Notes: generated by a model not told the origin, from the sequence alone. Positions 27,476-37,151 are shown, numbered from the stretch's first letter. The stretch is DNA of 64,000 nucleotides from Gelidibacter maritimus (GCF_014062315.1 NZ_JACGLT010000006.1:186001-250000); one strand, 5' to 3'. Made by a program: numbers and translations.

Positions 27476-30400
27476 TTAGCGCTTTAATGTAAAGTGCCCT
27501 TTGAGTTGAAAGAACTCATTGTCTTTTTTAACTTCAGCAACAAACCAATAGTCTGAGGCTGGCATTTTATGTCCGTTGTGAGTGCCATCCCAACCGTTGG
27601 AACGTGAGGTTAAATAAGCCATTTGTTTTCCATAACGATCATAAATATAAACAACAGTACCAGGTAAAGTTTCGACGCCCGTAATATGCCAAGTGTCAAA
27701 GTAGCCGTCATCATTAGGGGTCATAAACTTTGGCGTATCGATTACAATGACCTCCTTGGTAACTTCAGAACAACCATTCAAATCAATAACAGTAATCAAG
27801 TTGGGACCGATAGGCACGCGCTCAAAAACATTGGATTCTTGTGGATCATTATCGTTTAATGCGTATAGATAATTTCCAATACCGCTAATGGTGACGGTAA
27901 TGTTATTAGGGTCGGAAAAGTCGACTGTTTCGGTAAATTCAATGGTTGCAGACTCTGATTCTATAACATTAAAGACCTGAGTGGTTTCACATCCGAATAT
28001 AGTCATCACCTTAACCCAATAGCTGCCTATTTCAGTGATTTCAATCTCTGGGGTGGTGGCGTTGGTTGACCATAAATAAACATCGTCTGCATTATTGGTA
28101 TCGGCACTTACCACAAGTGGACCCCTATCCAAACAGATCACCTGATCAGGTATATCTACTTGCGGTCGTGGATGTACGTAAGTTTGAAAACTTGTGGTAT
28201 TATAACAACCGGTTGCATTATTTTCGACTCTTGCATAGATGGTTTGTAAATCGGTTGCAGCATAAAAGGTGCTGAGCGCATTTGAGCCGGAATGTGCAGC
28301 TTCATTAGTTTCATAATAGGAAACCCGAAATTGCTCAGGATTTTGACTGCCCAAGATCGTAGCACTTTGTTGTGAAAGGTCGAAGGTGTATAAACCATCA
28401 AAATCATCGTCACAGTGTTCTAAATCTATGGCGACATTGGCCACTGGTAAGGGGTCAATTTTTAATGTCAACTGATGGGTTGTGAAACATAGGGTTGTAG
28501 CGTCCTCTATTCTAGCATAAATCTTTTCTACCGCCGATTTATGACGAAAATTTTTGTCGAGAGCGTTGTTGGCATCTAATGCATCTTTTTTGGATTTATA
28601 ATACGAAATGTTCAGGTTTGAAGTATTATCAACGAGAAGATCATCTACTTCGGTCAAATCATACTCATGCGCTTCATTATCACAAATTGATAGACTGGTA
28701 ATGGGATTAAATACCGGTGGCTGATTGACAATTAGGTCCAACGGAATAGATAAATAGCAATTTGAAACAGTATTGGTAAGTCGTACATAAACTGTTTGAG
28801 GATTTGAAATGTTTTTGTAAGTCTCCGGTCTATGGATAGGGTTGGTTTCTGCCTCCAAATCTTCAGTAGTTTCATAATAGGCCACCACAAGATTATTCTG
28901 GCGTACTTCCAAGATATCAATTTCAGATTGTTTCAAATTAAACGTCATCTGACCATCATAATCCGTGTCACATTGAATAAGTGGTTTGGACGGATTGGCA
29001 TCTGGAGCTTTGATGACACCTAGACTAAAGTTGGTTATTGAAGCACAAATACTACCATTTTCAATGCGTGCAAAGATTTTTTGTGGATTCTTTGTATTGG
29101 CATATTTTGTATTGATAGGGTTCACGGCATTTTCCGCATTGGCGTAACTGGTATAAAAAGTAATATGTAAATTGTCATCAATTCCAGCTGAGATTTCGGT
29201 AATCTTTTCTGAGAGATCAAAAACTTCAGTGGCATCGTTTGAGATATCATCACATACAAACCAATCGGCAGCGACATTAAACTCTGGACTTGTACCAACT
29301 TCAATATTGAAGGATGAGGTGCCGTAACAACTGATGTCCGTGGTGTTTTCTACCCTCACAAAAATCTTTTGAGGATTGCTGATGTTCTTATAAATTTCGG
29401 TCTTGTTTATTTCATTTGTTCTGTTATCAGCATCTTGTTGATTCAAATAATAGGACGCCACTTTACCGTTTTGGCCATTTAAAATTTCAGAGTCTTTATT
29501 CTCGAAAATAAATTCCCCAAAACCATCGCTAGAATCTTCACAATAGATATAATCACTAATAGGAGTAAAGTCGGGTAGCGTATTGACAATAACTTTAACA
29601 GGTTCAATGGAATGACATCCGGTGAGCTCATTTTCCACGCGGGCGTATACCGTTTGTGTATTGGTTCTATAGTTGTTGACGTTGATAATAGCTTCAGTCG
29701 CATATTCTGCATGTTCCAATGATTCGTGGAAAGAAATGATTCTATTTTCGCTGTTTGCCACCAACTCGCTAATAGTTGTGCTTAAATCCACATTGAAAAA
29801 ACCGTCTTGATCGTCATCACAAATAATAATTGTTTCTGGTGTAGATGTTTCTGGGGCTGGTAGAACCGTGATTTCAAAACTTTTAATATCCGAACAGCCC
29901 GTGGTATTTGAAGTGGTCCGGGTGTAAAGCCTTAAAGGGTTTGCAGTATTGGTGTAAAAATTTGGGAGCTCATTTCGATTTCTATCGGCATCCTCCTGTG
30001 TTTTAAAATAACGGACTGTATAGCCATCCTCGCCATGGGTAATAGCACTTGAAAATGAGGTCAGGTCAATGTCTGTAAACCCATCCTGGTCTACATCACA
30101 ATAGGTCACGGATTCTATGGACGGGAAATCTATATATGGATTGAGCAACAGCTGTATTTCCGAAATTTCCGAACAACTGCTGTTTTGTAATGTGATATAA
30201 AGTGTTTTCGGGAATTCTGTTGGCAGGTAAGGAAATGCAGGGTTTAGTGCATTAATCTGGTTTGTCTGATCTTCTAATGTTTCATAGAATGTAATTGTCA
30301 CATCTGGAATATCGTTAATAATTACTTCGGCAATATTATTTAGGTCGAATGCCGGAATATCACCATCTTTTACATCACATATTGAAAAATCTTCAATACG

Positions 30401-32302
30401 TGTTCCAGTTAATAGAAGATTGGCATGGATTTCAAATGAAGTAACCGAAGCACATCCAGAATCATCATTAATGACTCTAATGTATAAGGTCTGATAACCT
30501 TGTCTGGTGTTGGTATATGAGGAAGGGTTGGTAATTGCATTGGAGCCTGAAAGTGCATCGTCATAGACTTCGTGAAATGTTACTGAAACACCAGTCAATC
30601 CGTTTAAAACATCTGGGGTGATGTCATTGAGATTAAATTGTGAAAATCCATCGTGTTCTGGGTCGCAGGCATCCAAATAGTGATTGCCAGTGGTTATTAC
30701 CGGTCTGTCCAGAACGTTTAAAGTGAGGGTTGTGGTACTTGAACAACCCGTTTCAGGATTGGTAACTCTTACATATAAAGTTTCGGTTCTGGACTGATTA
30801 TTATACGGAGATGCAATTGGATTAACGCCTGCATCAGCATCTGATTGTGTATGGTAATAACCAACAATTAAATCTTCTTGACCGTTCGTGATTTCATGAT
30901 TTTTTTCGGTTAAATCAATAGACGACAATCCGTTTTGAGTAACATCATCACAAGCAAACAGGTCTGTTGGTGTCATAATTTCTGGAAGTTGATGTACCAC
31001 CAAATTGAATGATGAGTAGGCCATACACCCATTAACGATATCTTCAATTCTGACAAAAACGGGTTGCGGGTTAATGGTATTGGTTATTGGTGCGGTAATG
31101 GCATTAGTGTTGTCAAGAGCATCAGCATTGGTATAGTGATACGAAATAGCGTATTCAGATTCGGGGACTGCCTTTAAAACTTCTGCATTTTTGGTAGAAA
31201 GGTCAAATACGCCAAAACCATCACCAGATAGATCATCACAAATGCCATAATCAGATATTTCTGAAGCCGCTTGGGTTGAACTTAAAACCAAAGCGACACT
31301 ATCGTCAATGGTACAGAATCTATTTCCTAACGGAATATCAATTTTCACCGTATAAATACCCGATTCAAATGCTGTCAATGTAGATTGGGTCTCACCTGGT
31401 AAAAGTTCATTATCCAGGTACCATGAATAAACACCATCCGGATTGTCAATATTACCATCTAAAGTTAGACGATCGGCACAGGTGGTAACGTCCTCTCCCA
31501 AATCAACCACGGCAGCAAAGCTATTGCCTTCAATAAATACTGCAGAGTCATAGTTGGAATCTGTCTGATCCGCAATAATCAGTTTGATGTGATAAACTAC
31601 ATTTGGGACTGTATTGGCAGTGGCGGTCATCACTTTTGTCCGACCGTCATAATTGGTGTCTCCAATGCCATAACCATCAAAATAATCGTCATTAGAGGCA
31701 GCGCAAAAACCTACAATTTCATTATGAATGGTATTCGTATTTACGGGGATATCGGTACCTGGGATGATGGCGATGTTTTGATAAGGATCATTGGTGCCAG
31801 CCCGTTTGATTAAAAACGCAAAACCATCGGAATAATCGCAGGGAAAGTTGCCATAATATTCTTCAGACGCTAAAATATAATTAAACTGTATTTGGTTGGA
31901 GAGCGACGAAAAATCAAATTCTATCACCGTAGCATTAAGTGTATTGGAGATGCCTAACGCCGTTTCTAGATCAGGATCTGAAAGCCAATTGTTATCGCCT
32001 TCATTTAAAGGACTGTCTTTTATTTGATTGCCAGCGGAATCTGCACTACCGGTAGAAAGCATAATGCCATTTTCAAATGGAAAATTAGAGTTGCCGCGTT
32101 CAAAATAACCAAAACTTGAAAAGCCATTTACTGAACCATTTATTGGTGAATTCACATCGGAAATCTCAACACAACCTTGAATTAAGTGATTTTCGATAAG
32201 TTGCTGAGGAGCAACCTTGCTATCTATGGTTATTTGTTGACCAAATACCTGGTTACATAAAATTCCTGCAAAAACAAGGAGGGATACTTGGTAGGATTTC
32301 AT
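27476..32302 (-). CDS. Giant T9SS type B surface protein with 11 Cys/Asp repeats (1608 aa)
   Basis: The plan is the same as in the 1617-residue paralogue: signal peptide (1-22, ending VFGQ), choice-of-anchor-L-like domain (NGIMLSTGSADSAG, EFDFSSLSNQIQFNYILASEEYY), Ig-like stretch, 11 repeats (348 to about 1381), a PKD/Ig-like stretch with YLWSTNATTPEIEI, a segment ending DLNGC, and the type B sorting domain (1524-1608; TPNDDGYFDTWHITG, YDRYGKQM, GWDGTHNGHKMP). Repeat n of one protein matches repeat n of the other best by eye. A promoter-like TTG/TACTTTTG pair lies 76 bases upstream and a terminator follows, so it is probably a single-gene unit. Confidence 0.92.
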   Translation of the reverse strand: MKSYQVSLLVFAGILCNQVFGQQITIDSKVAPQQLIENHLIQGCVEISDVNSPINGSVNGFSSFGYFERGNSNFPFENGIMLSTGSADSAGNQIKDSPLNEGDNNWLSDPDLETALGISNTLNATVIEFDFSSLSNQIQFNYILASEEYYGNFPCDYSDGFAFLIKRAGTNDPYQNIAIIPGTDIPVNTNTIHNEIVGFCAASNDDYFDGYGIGDTNYDGRTKVMTATANTVPNVVYHIKLIIADQTDSNYDSAVFIEGNSFAAVVDLGEDVTTCADRLTLDGNIDNPDGVYSWYLDNELLPGETQSTLTAFESGIYTVKIDIPLGNRFCTIDDSVALVLSSTQAASEISDYGICDDLSGDGFGVFDLSTKNAEVLKAVPESEYAISYHYTNADALDNTNAITAPITNTINPQPVFVRIEDIVNGCMAYSSFNLVVHQLPEIMTPTDLFACDDVTQNGLSSIDLTEKNHEITNGQEDLIVGYYHTQSDADAGVNPIASPYNNQSRTETLYVRVTNPETGCSSTTTLTLNVLDRPVITTGNHYLDACDPEHDGFSQFNLNDITPDVLNGLTGVSVTFHEVYDDALSGSNAITNPSSYTNTRQGYQTLYIRVINDDSGCASVTSFEIHANLLLTGTRIEDFSICDVKDGDIPAFDLNNIAEVIINDIPDVTITFYETLEDQTNQINALNPAFPYLPTEFPKTLYITLQNSSCSEISEIQLLLNPYIDFPSIESVTYCDVDQDGFTDIDLTSFSSAITHGEDGYTVRYFKTQEDADRNRNELPNFYTNTANPLRLYTRTTSNTTGCSDIKSFEITVLPAPETSTPETIIICDDDQDGFFNVDLSTTISELVANSENRIISFHESLEHAEYATEAIINVNNYRTNTQTVYARVENELTGCHSIEPVKVIVNTLPDFTPISDYIYCEDSSDGFGEFIFENKDSEILNGQNGKVASYYLNQQDADNRTNEINKTEIYKNISNPQKIFVRVENTTDISCYGTSSFNIEVGTSPEFNVAADWFVCDDISNDATEVFDLSEKITEISAGIDDNLHITFYTSYANAENAVNPINTKYANTKNPQKIFARIENGSICASITNFSLGVIKAPDANPSKPLIQCDTDYDGQMTFNLKQSEIDILEVRQNNLVVAYYETTEDLEAETNPIHRPETYKNISNPQTVYVRLTNTVSNCYLSIPLDLIVNQPPVFNPITSLSICDNEAHEYDLTEVDDLLVDNTSNLNISYYKSKKDALDANNALDKNFRHKSAVEKIYARIEDATTLCFTTHQLTLKIDPLPVANVAIDLEHCDDDFDGLYTFDLSQQSATILGSQNPEQFRVSYYETNEAAHSGSNALSTFYAATDLQTIYARVENNATGCYNTTSFQTYVHPRPQVDIPDQVICLDRGPLVVSADTNNADDVYLWSTNATTPEIEITEIGSYWVKVMTIFGCETTQVFNVIESESATIEFTETVDFSDPNNITVTISGIGNYLYALNDNDPQESNVFERVPIGPNLITVIDLNGCSEVTKEVIVIDTPKFMTPNDDGYFDTWHITGVETLPGTVVYIYDRYGKQMAYLTSRSNGWDGTHNGHKMPASDYWFVAEVKKDNEFFQLKGHFTLKR
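28160..31261 (-). repeat. Eleven tandem ~95-residue Cys/Asp repeats in the 1608-aa protein
   Basis: Units start at loops such as CDDLSGDG, CDVDQDG, CDDDQDG, CDTDYDG and CDDDFDG, and each has a second cysteine in a TGC-like motif about 70 residues on. Unit 10 has the shortened loop CDNEAHE, and the matching unit 10 of the paralogue is also shortened (CSNPEK), which shows the arrays are collinear. Confidence 0.85.
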
Positions 32303-32640
32303 TCTTTATAGGTTAAGTATGTCGGAGAGAATTCACTTTAGGGAAATGCATTCTCTTTTATCATTTATTAGGGACTCCAAAAGTAACTTATTTTTAGACG
32401 AAATACAATAAAACCCGATGAAATACACTAAATATTAACGTTAATAACCGTTTTTACTATTTTTTAATCGAAATTGTTTTTATTATCTTAAATAATTGAT
32501 TTTGAAGTATAACTTCGTGTATTAAATATCCTACTTTTTATGGCGCTATTTTATAACCCATTGAATTGGTATTATTTGTAATACTATTTCAAATGCTCAT
32601 TTCGGGAGGAGTAATTTCAAGGATTGGATTTATGATTGGA
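32303..32640. other. AT-rich intergenic region between surface-protein genes
   Basis: This 338-base gap holds the promoter of the 1608-residue gene at its left side. The rest is very AT-rich, and no clear terminator for the 813-residue gene was found. No coding frame was recognised. Confidence 0.5.
32378..32408 (-). promoter_or_regulatory. Bacteroidota-type promoter of the 1608-aa surface protein gene
   Basis: On the minus strand TTG (32408-32406) is followed after 20 bases by TACTTTTG (32385-32378), the same -7 box and spacing as at sucC. Predicted start is near 32371, with a leader of about 70 bases. Confidence 0.6.
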
Positions 32641-35082
32641 TTATCGCTTTAAGCTAAAATGACCATTTAAAACCCTGCCATCTTGCAAGTTTACGACAAA
32701 CCAATAATCATCAGTAGGCATTGGTCTGCCAATAAAGTTTCCGTCCCATCCGTTGCTTAGAGGATGAAGTTCCTTGAGCAATTTACCCATTCTATCAAAA
32801 ATATAAATGGTGGTTTTGGGTTGAAATTGTGCATTGATACCGGAGACTTGCCAGAAATCATTGAAGCCATCATTGTTTGGTGTGAAATATTTTGGAAACC
32901 CAATCACAGAAATCGCTTCTTGAGTGATGCCGCAACCGTTTATATCTCTAATGTAAAGGGTATGGAAGCCAGCAGAAACATTTTCAAAAGTGGTACTTTG
33001 CTGATATGGACCATGACTATTGTTAAGGGCGTATTCATAATCTCCTTCTCCTGAAACCAGTACTTTTATGGTGTTGTTTTGTGTTGCATCCGTAATGCTG
33101 ATATCTGTTATGGTGGCTATGTTTGAAGGTAGCACACGAATCGTTCTATCCTTAAAACAACCGTTGGCGTTGGATACTCTAACGGCATAGTTTCCTGGGC
33201 TATCTACCATAATCTCTGAAGTGCTTTCACCTGTAGACCAATCATAAGTGTAGTTGATGGGATCATCATCAACAACTCCACCAGTGATAGTAATTTTATC
33301 TGGGAATTTGTTCAGACAGTAAATGGCTTCTTCTTCCATCACAATATTTGGCATTCTGAATACCGTGAGCCCAACTTCACTAATACCATAACATGCATTA
33401 CTGTTCTCGACCCTTGCATAAATAGTTTGGGAATATGGGATTGTATTCGTGAAAATATTTGGTAGTGGATTCTTTTCTAAGAGCGCATCATTATAAGTTT
33501 CATAATAGAGTAGTGACATTCCGCTTGGCAAGTTGTTTAAAACGGCAGCATCGGCTTCAGAGAGGTTGAAATTGTAGTGTCCATCTTCAATCCCGTCATT
33601 GTCACAATACTCAAGTATTGCATTGTTTGCCGAAGTTGTGCTGACCTCCAGATTCAACTGGCTTATACTAAAGCAGCCCGTTAAATCATTAGTTACTTTT
33701 ACCCATAATAATTGTGGATTTGTGAGATTCTCGTAAGCAGTTCCGTTGATTTGATTGAGGTTGTTTTCAGCATCCGTTTCAGTAAAATGATACGATAAGC
33801 TTCTGTTGGCAACACCACTGGTAACAGCATCTTTGACCTGGTCTAGATTAAAAATAGTCTGTCCGTCCGAAATGTTATCTTCATCGCACTGGATGATGGT
33901 AGCGTCAAAGGCATCAGGAAGTGGATTAACTATCAGATCTAAGGGTGTAATACTCCTGCAGTTGGCGTTGGATGCATCTTCAATTCTGACAAAAATCTGT
34001 TGTTGATTTGGATTGGTGTTGTAATAAGGACTGGTCAATGAAGCTGTGCCCATTTCTGCGGAAGCTTGAGTAGCATGATAACTAATATGGATAGAGGAGG
34101 GGTCTTGACCTTTTAAAATCTCAGAGTTTTTTGAATTTAAATCGAAAAAAGTCTGTCCATTATTAGCGTTACCATCGGCAGATGAATCGCAGAGAGGGTA
34201 TGGCGTGGGAGGACTAAAATTTGGCCCTGAATTTACGATAAGTGAGAAATCGACAATTTCAAAACATCCCGTAGTAGTGTTTGTCATCCTCACAAAAATT
34301 TTCTGTGGATTGGAAATGTTGGTATAGATGCTTGGTAGCGGATTAATATTGATATTAGCATCACTTTCCGTAAGGTGATAACTAAGAGACACATCAGTTT
34401 GTGTGCCCATGATTATAGGTGTATTGACATTCAAATTAAAACTTGTCATGCCGTCTTCAAAAGGCATTTGTGTATCACACTTCTCTAAATCCAATGGCGT
34501 TACGGAATCCGCTTGATTAACCGGTGGTGAAGAAAATTGTGCGGTTCCCGTCCATTCCAAGGTGAATCCGCTATTTCCTATAGGTCGATCAATAACGATA
34601 AAATAAGTGTCGCCCGCCGAGACATCCAACCAACGCACAAAACTGTCGCCATCAGGTCCAGGTCCCTCGGAGGTATCACTTGAACTGGCGTTCATTCCCG
34701 TAAAATTATTGCTCAAACCGGCTGCGGCTGGATTGGTTGTTGAGCATCGGATAGCCTGTCCAATATTATTACATGGAACATTTGGACCGAAAACAAAAAA
34801 ATCATAATCTTCTTGTATGGCAGTACTATTGGGCCTCAAAATAAAGCCTAAGGTGCCATCGGTAACTAAAGACACCTGTAGCCAAATGCTATTGTGTTCA
34901 CTACTGCCACAGGTATTGGAATTATTTAATTCTTGGACCCCAACGCCATTGACAACTAAATTGACCGTGGAATTCCCACAAATAATCACAGAGTCGATAC
35001 AGTCTGTAGGGCCCTGCCCAAAGGACATATAATTTATACAAAGTATACTTAATGCTGGCAGAAATCTAAGAAGTGTTTTCAA
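32641..35082 (-). CDS. T9SS type B surface protein with four Cys/Asp repeats and a distinct N-terminal domain (813 aa)
   Basis: The signal peptide ends about YMSFGQ (residue 23). Unlike its three neighbours it lacks the choice-of-anchor-L-like domain. Instead residues of about 25-185 form a beta-rich domain (CIDSVIICGNSTVNLVV, SIWLQVSLVTDGTLGFIL, YDFFVFGP, YFIVIDRPIGNSGFTLEW). That has the look of a CUB/pre-peptidase-like domain. Four ~95-residue repeats follow (KCDTQMPFEDG, LCDSSADGN, QCDEDNISDG, YCDNDGIEDG), then an Ig-like stretch, a segment ending INGCG, and the type B sorting domain (PKYFTPNNDGFNDFW, FDRMGKLLKE, NGWDGNFIG, DYWFVV). Surface location via the T9SS follows from the last domain; the role is inferred. 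Confidence 0.9.
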   Translation of the reverse strand: MKTLLRFLPALSILCINYMSFGQGPTDCIDSVIICGNSTVNLVVNGVGVQELNNSNTCGSSEHNSIWLQVSLVTDGTLGFILRPNSTAIQEDYDFFVFGPNVPCNNIGQAIRCSTTNPAAAGLSNNFTGMNASSSDTSEGPGPDGDSFVRWLDVSAGDTYFIVIDRPIGNSGFTLEWTGTAQFSSPPVNQADSVTPLDLEKCDTQMPFEDGMTSFNLNVNTPIIMGTQTDVSLSYHLTESDANININPLPSIYTNISNPQKIFVRMTNTTTGCFEIVDFSLIVNSGPNFSPPTPYPLCDSSADGNANNGQTFFDLNSKNSEILKGQDPSSIHISYHATQASAEMGTASLTSPYYNTNPNQQQIFVRIEDASNANCRSITPLDLIVNPLPDAFDATIIQCDEDNISDGQTIFNLDQVKDAVTSGVANRSLSYHFTETDAENNLNQINGTAYENLTNPQLLWVKVTNDLTGCFSISQLNLEVSTTSANNAILEYCDNDGIEDGHYNFNLSEADAAVLNNLPSGMSLLYYETYNDALLEKNPLPNIFTNTIPYSQTIYARVENSNACYGISEVGLTVFRMPNIVMEEEAIYCLNKFPDKITITGGVVDDDPINYTYDWSTGESTSEIMVDSPGNYAVRVSNANGCFKDRTIRVLPSNIATITDISITDATQNNTIKVLVSGEGDYEYALNNSHGPYQQSTTFENVSAGFHTLYIRDINGCGITQEAISVIGFPKYFTPNNDGFNDFWQVSGINAQFQPKTTIYIFDRMGKLLKELHPLSNGWDGNFIGRPMPTDDYWFVVNLQDGRVLNGHFSLKR

Positions 35083-35210
35083 AAAAGCAATGCGTTAGGA
35101 TATGGTGGACTTTAAAAAAATACAAATGGTCATATTCCTGAAACCAGGAATCATCATGCTTGTTTAATTGTCCATCCTAAACAAAATAGATTCACAACTG
35201 ATATTCTCAA

Positions 35211-35240
35211 TAATAAAAGTAGTTATACTCAACTACTTTT
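35211..35240 (-). terminator. Probable terminator after the ABC permease gene
   Basis: AAAAGTAGTT (35215-35224) pairs perfectly with AACTACTTTT (35231-35240) over a six-base loop; on the minus strand the stem runs into TTTTATTATT. It lies about 70 bases after the permease stop. Confidence 0.55.
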
Positions 35241-35311
35241 ATGAATACATCTGTGATCGAAATTGAAAAAAAATTCTGTACAATTAATGATGGCAATCGC
35301 TATCAAATATA

Positions 35312-36136
35312 TTATAAATCGCGCTTTTTTAACAATCTGTACGATAAAAACACAAATAGAGCCGTCCAAGCCAAAACGATGACAATTTCATACCAATGCA
35401 CCGCATAGTCATAGGCCATGTCAATTTTCTCAGGGTACTTGGTCATGACAACACGTTGAAACGGTTGGTCAATCAGATTGTACATGGACTCCAATGGTAA
35501 AAAATTCTTGACCTTCCATGCCATTTCTGTACTTGAAGCCTGGGCTACGATCCAAAAAATAATCCATTCAAAAATGTAGAGAATAAAGAGAAATGCCAAT
35601 GCAAAAGCCGATCGTTTTACCAACATTCCAAAAAACAGACATAGACTAAAGAAACCTACCAGCTTTAGAAAATATGCCAATAGATACTCGGTCTCTCTAA
35701 AGATAATGGATGCCTCAGTATAACTTGAATAGTAAAGTCCGATGAATAGCGAACCCACGCCAATGAGGACGGTGGCCAAGAACGAAAAGAAGACAATAGT
35801 ATAAAATTTGGAAAGAATGAATTCTTTTTTGCTCAGTCCATCAATCAAATTTTGTTTTATGGTTTTGTTACTGTACTCATTACCAATCATACTGACCACC
35901 ACTATAGCGAAAAATAGTTTAAAATAAGACGCAAAAAATGTGGTAATATGCCAGATGATGGGAAAATTGAAAATACCGAGTTCGCCCAATTCCAAGGTAA
36001 AAAAACCGAAGAAATTAATTTTTATGGATGAAAGTATCAAAACCGTAAAAGGGAGAACAAAGGAGATAAATATCAAGACTTTACTCGCTCTGTTTAATAG
36101 TAGTTTTTGTAGTTCTAAGTTGACTAGTCGTAACAT
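35312..36136 (-). CDS. ABC transporter permease (ABC-2 type)
   Basis: The 274-residue protein has about six membrane segments and the plan of an ABC-2 permease: a first helix (KVLIFISFVLPFTVLILSSI), a large loop, FFAIVVVSMIGNEYSNKTIKQNLIDGLSKKEFILSKF as the cytoplasmic coupling region, then four more helices and a basic C-terminus (SYRLLKKRDL). It is encoded 18 bases after the ATPase gene on the same strand, so they form one exporter. The substrate (drug, lipid or peptide) is unknown. Confidence 0.9.
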   Translation of the reverse strand: MLRLVNLELQKLLLNRASKVLIFISFVLPFTVLILSSIKINFFGFFTLELGELGIFNFPIIWHITTFFASYFKLFFAIVVVSMIGNEYSNKTIKQNLIDGLSKKEFILSKFYTIVFFSFLATVLIGVGSLFIGLYYSSYTEASIIFRETEYLLAYFLKLVGFFSLCLFFGMLVKRSAFALAFLFILYIFEWIIFWIVAQASSTEMAWKVKNFLPLESMYNLIDQPFQRVVMTKYPEKIDMAYDYAVHWYEIVIVLAWTALFVFLSYRLLKKRDL

Positions 36137-36154
36137 AGGGGTGGTTTTGATGGG

Positions 36155-37051
36155 TTAGATAGTGTCAGTTAATTTCAAGAATTGCTCCTCCAAACTCTCT
36201 TTTCGTTTTACTAAATGAGAAAGCGTAATGCCGTTGTCAAACAATAGCTTGTTGAAGGTTGCGGCATCCATAGGTTCTTTTAGAAAAGCGGTGATAAGTT
36301 CACCTTCCTGTTTTACACTTAAAAAATTAGGGTTGTTCTGTAGAAAGGAAGCCAAAGCTTCATGTTGTTCTGATTTGAGTTCAAAAAAGCCATGACTGGA
36401 AATCATTTCATCCACACGCCCAGAATATAATTTTTCGCCTTTTCGCAGCACCACAACATGCGAGCATACTTTTTCGACTTCGTCCAAGAGATGTGATGCC
36501 AATAAAATAGTGGTGCCTTCGCTGGCAATCTTTTTTATCAATGTTCTGATTTGATGGATCCCCTGTGGATCCAATCCATTGGTCGGCTCGTCCAAAATTA
36601 GTATTTCCGGATCGTTTAAAAGTGCAGAAGCAATAGCCAATCGTTGTTTCATTCCCAAGGAGTAGTTGCTGAATTTACTGTCCTTTCGCTCCAAAAGACC
36701 TACAATAGCAAGCTTCTCATCAATCTTGCTATAATCAACACCTTTGATCTTACAAACCAATTTTAAATTTTGATAGGCCGTCATGTAAGGATAGAAATTT
36801 GGATTCTCAATGATGGCGCCCACCTTTTTTAATGCCTCATGGGTTGACACCGAACCGTTGAACCAGCTAAACTCACCCGAAGTCTTATTGACCACGTTAA
36901 GGACAATGCCTAAGGTAGTGGATTTACCACTTCCATTTGGACCTAAAATGCCGTAAACGTTACCCTTATTGATAGTAAATGAGAGATCTTTGACCGCCGT
37001 AAGGTAACCAAATTTTTTAGTGAGGTTTTTGATGGTGAGAATAGTTTCCAA
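36155..37051 (-). CDS. ABC transporter ATP-binding protein
   Basis: The 298-residue protein has a full set of nucleotide-binding motifs: Walker A GPNGSGKST, the signature YSLGMKQRLAIASALL, Walker B ILILDEPTNGLDPQG, and the switch His in ASHLLDEVEKVCSHVVVL. It belongs to the BcrA/DrrA-like class with ABC-2 permeases, and a C-terminal extension of about 80 residues is typical there. It is the first gene of a two-gene operon with the permease. Function is export of an unknown substrate. Confidence 0.95.
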   Translation of the reverse strand: METILTIKNLTKKFGYLTAVKDLSFTINKGNVYGILGPNGSGKSTTLGIVLNVVNKTSGEFSWFNGSVSTHEALKKVGAIIENPNFYPYMTAYQNLKLVCKIKGVDYSKIDEKLAIVGLLERKDSKFSNYSLGMKQRLAIASALLNDPEILILDEPTNGLDPQGIHQIRTLIKKIASEGTTILLASHLLDEVEKVCSHVVVLRKGEKLYSGRVDEMISSHGFFELKSEQHEALASFLQNNPNFLSVKQEGELITAFLKEPMDAATFNKLLFDNGITLSHLVKRKESLEEQFLKLTDTI

Positions 37052-37100
37052 GATGCTTTTCTGATTGATTAGTTACACGTAAGACGAGTGATTTGTAAAT

Positions 37101-37135
37101 TTGTTACATCAGTAAATATATTAACTTTACATTTG
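37101..37135 (+). promoter_or_regulatory. Candidate promoter of the 353-aa unknown gene
   Basis: TACATTTG at 37128-37135 matches the -7 box; a TTG at 37101-37103 stands 24 bases upstream, slightly longer than the usual spacing. The predicted leader before the ATG at 37152 would be only about 10 bases. Confidence 0.4.
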
Positions 37136-37151
37136 AGTTAATTTAAGCACT

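Noticed and set aside
23152-31261. Repeats in the giant surface genes as DNA-level tandem repeats
   Set aside because: The repeats are clear in protein but too diverged in DNA to count as nucleotide repeats or a slippage-prone tract.
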